64,000 nucleotides of DNA. Source: Hemerocallis citrina. Lineage: Eukaryota > Streptophyta > Magnoliopsida > Asparagales > Asphodelaceae. Of the stretch, positions 52,558 through 62,613 are shown in pieces. Numbering within the stretch: position 1 is the first letter of the stretch; the number at the start of each line of letters is the position of its first letter. The stretch covers positions 1,488,001-1,552,000 of the forward strand of contig JACEHZ010000372.1 in the NCBI GenBank assembly GCA_017893485.1, written 5' to 3'. Position numbers and translations under genes: made by a program. Under the pieces are notes generated by a model, which saw only the letters and a program-made list of their open reading frames with translations, was not told the DNA's origin and did not search any database.

Positions 52558-55500
52558 CGGCGGTGGCACTGCACCCAACTTGGATGACATTATTGATGCA
52601 CTATACAAATAGGTGAGTTTCCATACTAAATCAAATGATGGTTGGGGTAAAATGGGGCATTTGCTTGAAACAAATGTTTCAGTTTGCGTGCAGAACCTTC
52701 ACTTTGATTCCCATATATAGGCCAATCCTACTGTGGTTTCGATTTATGTCTTGCAAAACTTAATATCACCATAACATGATTCCATGACAACTTTACAATG
52801 TACAAAAAAAACCTCTAAAAAAGAAAAATCAGCATAAAAAAGCTTTCTGAAAGAGCTGCTATTTCCAGCTCTATGAACAACAATGTGATGGATTGCTAAC
52901 CTGATGAGAATCACAGTGGGGAAAGTTACAAGGCTGTCTGAATTTTGTAGATAGTTTAACTTTTCGCCATTAGAATATAAAAATATATTTAATTTGGTTA
53001 GGTCCCACTATTTATAAGGATATTTGGGAGATCATTTACTGCCCGTGTAATCCATCTCTCCCTATCAACATAGTGGTCACTCGACAGTAACACCAACCAG
53101 ATCTTGATCATTGTTCTGCATTTTCTCTACCTCCATCTTGGTAACTTCTATTTGTGTAAACCATCACAAAGACTCACTTAATGCCCACCAATAATGCCTG
53201 TCAATGCCTTGTCAATCCTCCCTCTGAGTCAAGGTCCTCAAGGACAAGGCAGCTGAAGGTGAATTTTCTACAAGCAAGTTCCCTCTTCCACTATCCTTTT
53301 TTTTTTAAACAAGGCCGTAGCTACAACTCACCCAACTCAACACACTCTCCCTCATCCTATAACAAGGGATTGGTCCAAGCGAAGGTTCGAAACCCACACC
53401 TCTCGGTCATTAGTGAATAGGCTTACCACTAGACTATTAGGGCACTTGCAATCTTCTTTTTCCAATCTTGAAAAAGGCTACAGTATATAGTTTACTGTCA
53501 GGTAGAATAACAATTTTTTTAAAAAAGATTTTTAAAAAAGGGAAAATCTTTCTTTTAAATTTTTTTTATCAATAACTCCTTTTATCAAGTTATGTGCCAT
53601 GAAAGCTGATGACGATAGAAGCAGCACCATCTCCTTTACCAAAAATATTCATTACAATGCAATCACGCCTCCTCCTCAAGAGCACTATACAAGTATGACG
53701 CATTCACGAGGCATCAAAATTTTGTTGATTTGTTGTTCCTTAATAGGACCTTCGAAAACTGCAAAAGTGTTTTGAGATTCTTAATACACAACCTTTTTGG
53801 TACTTGCACCTATCTTACTCACTTGTTGATGAGGTTATCGGTTTTGTTTTATTTTATTTTGAGATTTAGCCATATGTAGTAGTTTAGCAATTTGCACCCT
53901 TTATTTTCTGCATTAGAATATTTTGGAGATTTGTACTGAGATTTTGTTTTGAGCCTATATATAGGCCTTGAAAATAATGAGAAGGTGTGTTTTTTATTGA
54001 CTAAAATTATTGTGATTGAGATTTTGCTCTTCATCCCTCTTTTTTGTGTCAACAATTGAGAGAAAATTAGGGTTTGTGATAAACTCTAAAACTACACCTA
54101 AATCTCAACAAATCCCAAACCCTAATCCCCAAATTACTTTTAACCCTAAACCTTCTTCCTCTTCCATACTCCGAAACCCAACCACCCACCTCTCTCTCAT
54201 CTCCGAACCCCACTGCTCTTTCCACCCAAATCCCCATCAGTCCCTCCACCATCAACTACCTCACACCGCACTCCACCAACGACCAAGCTCTCCACCGCCT
54301 CTTCACCGGGCCCCTTGCAGCCCTAACCATCGAACACCGACAACAACACCAGCCTGCATCGCCACCGCTCGACTTTGCTGCACCCGAAGCCCAACACCAG
54401 CTCAATACTTCGCTGCGGTTGTTCTCCTGTGCCGCATCCCGCAATCCATTGCCATCTCTTTGCTGCCTCGCCGAAGTCCCCCACGGCAGTCACCCCGACC
54501 ATCTTCCTCCACTACAGCCTCTATCCGCAACCCCGGTAACCTCTTTCCTCTTCTCAAATATTTGTGGCACTGCTTTATCATCTCTAAATTATTATCTAAA
54601 TTTACTATCGTCCATAAATATTGAGTGTGTGCTTCCACTTGCTAAGTAGGGTACGAATCGTTATTGACTATTTTACTTGCTAAGAACGTTTAGGTATACC
54701 TATTGATTGTTAGGTTGGAATCTTTAGTTGAACTTGTTAAACTATTTCATATCTTGAAAATCCATCAAATCAATTAGTAGTTTAATTTCTGACTTAATTT
54801 GTTTTACATGTTGGTAAACTTAATCTTTTAATATTCTTAGAAATTCTCTGTCTAGGGTTAAGTTTACATCACTTGTGCACAATGATAGAAGTATATTGTT
54901 CTCTGGGAAAGTAGGTAATATGTGTCAGCTCTCTGACTTAACTTGGATAACAAGTTTTCGTCTGAAGAGGACACTAAAAAGGATCTCAAAAGGAATAATT
55001 CAGCAGCGACCTACAGTTTTTAGTTTCTAGTCATTTTCCTACTATTTAAATACAGAAATTGTTCAGTAAGATGTTCCCTTATTTGGTAAGGATGTAAGAT
55101 TTATTTTGTATTTTTCTTATAATTTACTCAGTATCAATGTGCAAATAGAAAATTTATTTTGGATTGATGACAGTTGTTAGGAGAAATCAAGATGTAATGG
55201 GAAGAGAATCAAGGTTTACAAGTAGCAGGAAATCCTACTTGTCATAAATTGCGCTTTAATATAAAAGCATATATTCTTTGCAGGTTTCTGTTTCATCAAA
55301 CCATATGATCTTTCGAAAAGAATGGCAAATGCTGAACCAGAGAATAAACAAAATTTACAGAGAGTTACTTCAACACTTCCAGCAACCAAATGATAATTAT
55401 ATAGTCAACTTCATAGGGAGATAATCCATGCAGAAAATGATAGAAGAATAAAAAGAGAAAAATACTACGCACCCGGACAGGCTGATTAGAGCTTTCCAGC

Positions 55501-58500
55501 TTATCAACAGTTTGGAGCTCATTTTCATTGTTGTCACTCAACAAATGATTTGTTCTAGATGACAGACCTTTTTTAACTCTCCTTCCGTGCAATAACAACC
55601 ATAGTAGAAATGCAGAAATGAAAATAATATACACGACTGCTAATGAGAACTCTACGCATTTGACCTGCAGGTACATAGATTGCATTACTATAGAGAAAAA
55701 TACTGTACAACTTACAAAATAATAATACGATAATTTACAAGTAAGAACCCCTATGCTTCACATGTTGTACAACTTAATACTCCCATTCTAGAATCTACAA
55801 TAAAATTCCCTTAATTACCCTAAAACATCCCTAACAGCAGTAACATTAAGGGTAAAATTACTCTTAGCTAGCCTGAATATAGTTTGAGGGTAGGCTGCGA
55901 GAGGCGATTGCTTCAATTATTGAGGCAATTGTTTTATTGGAGTCTATACATATATGAAATAACTAGCAAGTAAAACTAAACACACCCCAGAACTATAAAG
56001 ATTTAAACATCTGTCCAGCATAGATCCCGCTAAGAGCCAAACAACATATAGTTATATTCAAACATTATTACACCAAGTACATTCTACACCTTGATCTTAT
56101 TTTGGCTTATTTCTCCCTACCGGAAATAGCCAATTATAAGGAATTCAAATAAAATTAACTCCTGTTCAGATTGATAGATATATGATTAGGTAAATTAGCT
56201 ACAATACAAATTAAACAATGACAGAAGAATATGCTTTTTAAGGATAGGCAGAGAAGAATGTGTTGGAAACAAGTTACTTAATAAATTGTGTTTCTAAGTT
56301 CAGATTTTCTGAAAATTCCTTAAAAGGGTAGGAAAATGTCACTGAACAGCGCTCAGATTTTAGAATTAGGAAGAATCACAACAAAGGAAGAAATAGAAAA
56401 AGAGAAGCAAGAAGACGTCAAGAGTTAATGAATGCAGGTAAAGATCTGAAACATACCTCAAGGGAAGGAAAGAAGAGAGGAGAGAAAAATTAGGGTTTTT
56501 TTAAAATACATTTAAATATAGTATGGGTATCGGCTTGTTTCTGAAGTGGTTATTTGGTATTTTAACAACGGGTTTCAGGTTGAAAACTTGAAACTGGGTG
56601 TAAAATAACAAGCAATTCAATGAGGCATCGCCTCATGCATCTAATGAACAATGTGAGGCACAATCCAGGTGATCGCTTCATTTAATTGCATCATGTCAAA
56701 CATATGTGAGGCAAAATGCATCACCTCGAATCGCCTCTCGAGCCTAGGCCCCCTAAAACCTTTCATCTGACAGAACAAACCTCATTAGAGAACAAACAAT
56801 TAATCATAATCTTCAATTCCTCCAAAAATATTCATAAAAAAGATAAGAAAAGAACTATATGTATAAGTTTAACTTCGACAACTGTCTATAAAAAAAAGAG
56901 GCTAAATGAGTGTTGTATGACATTAGCGAAACTTAAGCAGTACAATAGATAAATATAGTCCTGTCATCTTCTAGCTTTTCCTCTCAATTGGATAGCAGTA
57001 TTCTCTAGGAAGCATGGATACGGAACATGAAAAGCACCATAATCATAACAAATAGTAAGAATTAACGAATATAATTATTGATTAAGTGTTTAAAAAATAC
57101 AGGAAATATATTAGAAGGGTTCCAAATATAAGACATGTATTTCAATCTCTGACAAATTTGAGAAGTGTCCGATCTAAGGAGGTCCATGAACTGACAGTGT
57201 CCACCATGTTGTGTGACACGAGTACGGCTCCATGATTGAAGTGTGTACGCTATATAGGAAGCAGTAGATAAGAAAAAGAAGAAGAAAACAAACACAATGT
57301 GATAGAGAAGATTCTAACTTTTCACTAATCCAGTTAAATTACTCCTATAAGAATTGGAGATACAATTCGCTAAATCTTGGGAAGAAAAAAATAGTAGAAC
57401 ATGAAATAGCCTTGATTAATAGTTACATGCAAAATTAAGTAAACATAATAAATAGCAGTCCTGTAAGTATGCAAATCATCACTTCCAAACATCACCAACC
57501 GTCCTCCCCTAGAATATTTGGATGATGTCCATGTCACCTAGGGATGATAATGGGCTGGGTCCGGCCCTTGGGGCCCCTGACCCCGGTCCCGGCCATCTGT
57601 AAAAGGGTAGGGCTAGAGTCTGAAATTTAGGCCCCTCTTAAGATAGGCTGGGGCCGGGGTTTAACTTAGGCCCTACCCTGACCCGGCCCTGACCCTAGCC
57701 CTTTTAAGGCCCTAAGTAGGCCCTACTATTTTAGTATTGTAAATATACATGTTGTATATTACTTATTTACAAAAAGCCCTACTCTTGGCCGATTTTACTA
57801 AGCTCATACATACTAAAGATAAAACATGGAAACACTAAAACTCTATTAGATTTAGGGATGAAATCCATGTTCCCGATCTTTTTATTTCTACTATTATAAG
57901 TTTATAACATGAAATGAGAAATATAATTTTCATTTTATGTTGTATTTTGAGTTTCACGAGGTTGTACTGAGTAGGTGGTATTGTAAATTTGTAGTTATCT
58001 TTGAGTTCTAAGTCACACGATTAACTCTTTAATGAAAGTCACCGGTTGATGGTGATGTCCTTGATCATCTTTCAGTCAAAAAAAACATTTGGCTATCCTT
58101 TTTTTAATCTTTTTTTTCTTCTTTTTATAAAAAAAATCTTGATGCTATTCTTATTAGACAATCATGTGTTATGTTTGTTCAATTGATAAGACTATAGAAT
58201 ATTAAGTTTGAAGTATTGTTTATGTCTTAATAACGAATAAATTTCCATAACTTTCTTCGTCTAAAATAAAAGTCTCGGGCCGGAAGAAGGCCCTCGGTCA
58301 TGATAGTGTAGGGCCGGGGCTGAGACAAATGAAGCTCAGGGTCGTGGCCTGGTCGAAAATTAAGGCCCTTAAGAAAGTAGGGCCAGGGTTAGGGTTTGCA
58401 AGGCCCTACCTTACCCTAGCCAATATTATCCCTAATGTCGCTGAATGAAAACTTGATGGCAGTCAAAGACATAATCATGGTTTGGATCAGTATTAGATTG

Positions 58501-61500
58501 AAATGGAGACCTTGACTCCACAGAGCAAGGCATACGATAAAGAATTAGACACCAATCGATCTGTGTGAGAGTTGACAAACAATCTTCAACACAAGAGATA
58601 TCAGATCCCTTAATGAACCTAGCATTACTAAAGATGGAAGGATTGAATATAAAAAACAATTTTTGACTTAGAGGTTACGTTTTCCTCCGAACATCCAAGA
58701 GAGGGGACGGGAACAGGGTCACACAACTATTTCAGAAAGACACCGTGATACCTCCAATAAGAGGCTCAAAGCTTCATTGTAAGACATGTTAGAAGCTGTA
58801 GCAGCAAGGAAGTGCCCCAAGTCATTTGGCAATTAAACGTTACTCTTCTTGCTTTCATATTTAATTCAATCAAGCCATACTCACCATTTGTTAGATTTCC
58901 TACAAACAAGTATAGCTGGATAGGGACAGAGGTGTTTTACACGTTACCCCAATTAGTGCCCTATGAGTTACATATTTTGAAACCTTAGGATGATTACGGG
59001 ATTAGGATAGGGGTAAGTGAGATATGGCTTGAATGTCATATTATCTGCTAAGGTTGATATCATCAGCTTGTAAGAAACTAAGCTTGATACACCACACCGC
59101 GTAGCACGAGTCTGCCCACTATTATGGAATGTGCTCTGAACAATCTAATGATAGCAACAGACCTATAGGGCAGTGTCTTCGAAAGTGGAGAGCACCTGTA
59201 AGCTTTTAAGTTGTTCAGCATAAAGCGCTTAAGCGGGCGCTAAACAGAAATACGCAAATGCATATCTATATTCATATATACGTTCACACATGTATACACA
59301 TACATAAAAGTAGGGATGGCAAGTGGGCCGGGTCAACCGGCGACCCGCCCGTGACCCGCCCGTGACCCGCCCGTTGAACCCGGCCCGTGAAAGGGTTTGC
59401 CGGGTTCGGGTCGAACCCGTGTACAATAACGGGTCGACCCAGGTCGTCGAAAACGCGAATCCAACCCGTCTAACCCGGCCCGCGAACCCGTTAAAAAAAT
59501 GCCCAACCCGCGGGTTACAACCCGTTGGACCCGTACGGTTCGAACGTTCGACCCGTTACGGGTCGACCGTTGACCCGCGGGTCAGCGGAACGTTGGGAGG
59601 GTTACTGTACAACATAGCCGTTGGCTCTCTCCTAGCCTTTTTTTTTGTTTTTTTTGTTTTTTTTTTGTTTTTCTTTTACATTTTTAGCCTATAAATACCC
59701 CCCAACCCCCTAAAAAATCACACCTTACTCTCTTACTCTCTCTACTATTATAACTCATTTCTAAGGAATTTTTCAACAATTGAAGTATTCAACAAGCAAG
59801 TCTTCAAGGCATATACACGATCAATTTTCGATCGGATCGAAATCAAAATTCAACGTCTTCAACTCTTCAACTCTCGTCCAACTCCAAGTGATCAAGTCGT
59901 CAATTCTCCTTCAAGCTCTCCTCAACTCTTCAATTCCGGAATCGTTTATTTCTAGTTCTACTTCTATTCTTATTTTCACGGTTTTTTTATATACGCGTAT
60001 CCACGGTGAACGGTATCAAAATTTCTCTCGTTATTTTATTTTTGTGTTGTAGTTATAATTATTGTTGGTTTTTTTATCTTCTCTATCTCATCCCTCTTGT
60101 TTTTTAGATTTTTTTTATAATTCACCGTTCCTACATTGTGTAGTTTTTTTTTACATACATTACTACATTATGTCTAGATCGCGTGGTAGCGGTCGTAGCG
60201 GGTAAGATTCCTCCTCCTCTTCCCGTAGGCCACCAATTGTCCCAATTAGTGAGTCCGCCCAAGAGTACCATGATCCACCTACCCAACAATGGGGTGCACA
60301 CGACGAGGTCGTACGTAACATACAATTAGAAGAAGAAGAACAACAACAACAACCAACCGAAACCACACAACCCCGTGGTAGTAGGAAAAGTAGAGAAGAA
60401 AGTAGTGATTGGCATAAGTTTTACGATTATATCCCGGACGAACAAACTCCGGGTATAGGTTTGAAAGTTTGTAAAACATATTCTAAGGCATACAAATTCG
60501 AGAGGGGTGATGGCACCGGTACAATTAGTAGACACATCACAAATAACCACAAAGACCTTGCTGACCTACAAGGCTAACAAAAAATCAACCCTAAGACCGG
60601 TCTAGTTGATAGCCACCCTTATGATCCCGATCTTGTTCGTCGGGAAATTGCCCGATTAGTCATAAAGGAAGAATTACCATTTTCCTATCGTGAGAGTAGG
60701 GACTTAGAAAATTTTAATCAAACGGCCTTAAACCCTCATTTTAGAAGAATTCCGAGAAATACTTGCAAATCGGATTGTTTTAAGGTGTACAATGAAATGA
60801 AGGACGCTTTGATTGCAATTTTATGGAGTTTAACTTGTAGAGTTAGTTTAACTTCGGATTGTTGGACGGGTGTCAACAATATTCCAACGATGGGAATAAC
60901 CTGTCATTGGATCGACAATGATTGGATTCTTCATAAACGAATCATATCACTTGCGGCGTTGCCGTATCCCCATAGTGGCGCAGAAATAGCAAACCGTATT
61001 TTAGAAATTTGTGATGTTTTTCATATTCGTGATAAAATTATGTGTATTAGTTTTGATAATGCATCTAACAACAATGTAGCAATTACTACTTTAAAATCCG
61101 TATTAAACCCTCCATCTGACAATATTTTTCATGTTAGATGTGCATGTCGTATTTTAAATTTATGTGTTCAAGATGCATTAAAAATAGCCGATCCATATAT
61201 TGTTAAAATTAGAAATTGTGTACATTTCATTGCATTAAGTCCAACCGTATTTCAAGAATGGAAAGCTTGGAGTAGGCTTTAAAATGTACCTTTTAGAAGA
61301 TTTCCAAAGGATGTTAGACACCGATAGAATTCTACTTTTGATTTACAACATGTTGTTACCGAATATAAAGCAGTTGTAAATGATTTTTGTATCGCAAAAA
61401 ATATGCAAAATTTTGAAATGACTCCCACCGATTGGTTTTATGCCGAATCTTTGTTGAAATTTTTAGAACCTTTTAAAACCGCAACATCAAAATTTTCAAA

Positions 61501-62556
61501 AACATATGTATCTACTTCTAGTAGCATTTTTAATTCATTAGTTAGCATGATGCAAACATTTAACGAAATGTTAAATGATACTTATGTTGGTGAGATTGTA
61601 AAACCTGCATTCAAAAATTTTTGAAGTACTATTTTCCTCCTCCTATGTTGATTTGTGTTGCTACCGTTATGGATCTTCGTATCAAATTAGACGGTACGAA
61701 GAGTTTGATTGAAATATTTTTTGCATTACTTGGGAAAAATGTAGAAATAGTAATTGACTGCGCTACTTTTTTAGTTCAGTTTGAATCTACATTAAATAAC
61801 TTGTATGATTATTACGATAGATGTTTTGCTTCTAGTAGTACAACTTCTGTAGTTAGTTCTTCTTCTGGTACTTCTAAAGGTAAGGATAAGAGTAAATTTG
61901 ATGATAGAACATTTAATTTACTTGCATAAATTCAATCAAAAAAACCTAGGACTAATCAACCAAATGAATTAAATTGGTATAACCAACAAGATTCTGAGCC
62001 TTCTTCTTCTCCACTAGATATTTTATAATGGTGGAAAGACCATGAACACACTTTTAGTATTCTATCAATTATGGCTAAAGATTTACTAACTCCTCCTGTC
62101 TCTACAGTTGCTTCTGAAAGTGCATTTTCTTCAAGTGGCAGAGTTCTAACTGATTACAGGAATCGCTTGAAGCCCGACACGTTAGAGATGCTCGTTTGCA
62201 CAGAAGAATGACTGAAGGTTGAAAATAGGACACATGGGAAATCACTATCAACGTCCACAAATGGGAGCAACTCGCCGGAAGAACAACAACAATAGCTTTG
62301 CTTGTAATAGCAACTCGACCGACACGTTAGAAATTGTATTATATCTTTGCTTGTTATGTTAAATTAGAAAAATTGAAGTCAATTAAAATTGTATATAAGA
62401 AATATGTTAGTATATAAAACATATTTGTGAATTGAATTCTTCATTTCATTAGAAATTGTGAAAATTGTATAACTTAAACTCATGAATAATATTTCGATAT
62501 TTTTTGCCAATTTCACTCTTTCAATATTATTATTATTATTACGATTTTTAATGTTA

Positions 62557-62613
<57 letters not shown>

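Noticed and set aside
52333..52612. Proline-rich and glycine-rich frames on both strands
   Set aside because: Translation of the GA/GT/T/G microsatellite.
37593..53826. Same target duplication CTTGT at the nested Copia and at solo LTR 4
   Set aside because: Different element families; a shared 5 bp sequence is easily chance.
54016..54624. 202-codon open frame, plus strand
   Set aside because: Same C-rich LTR block in solo LTR 4, not a gene.
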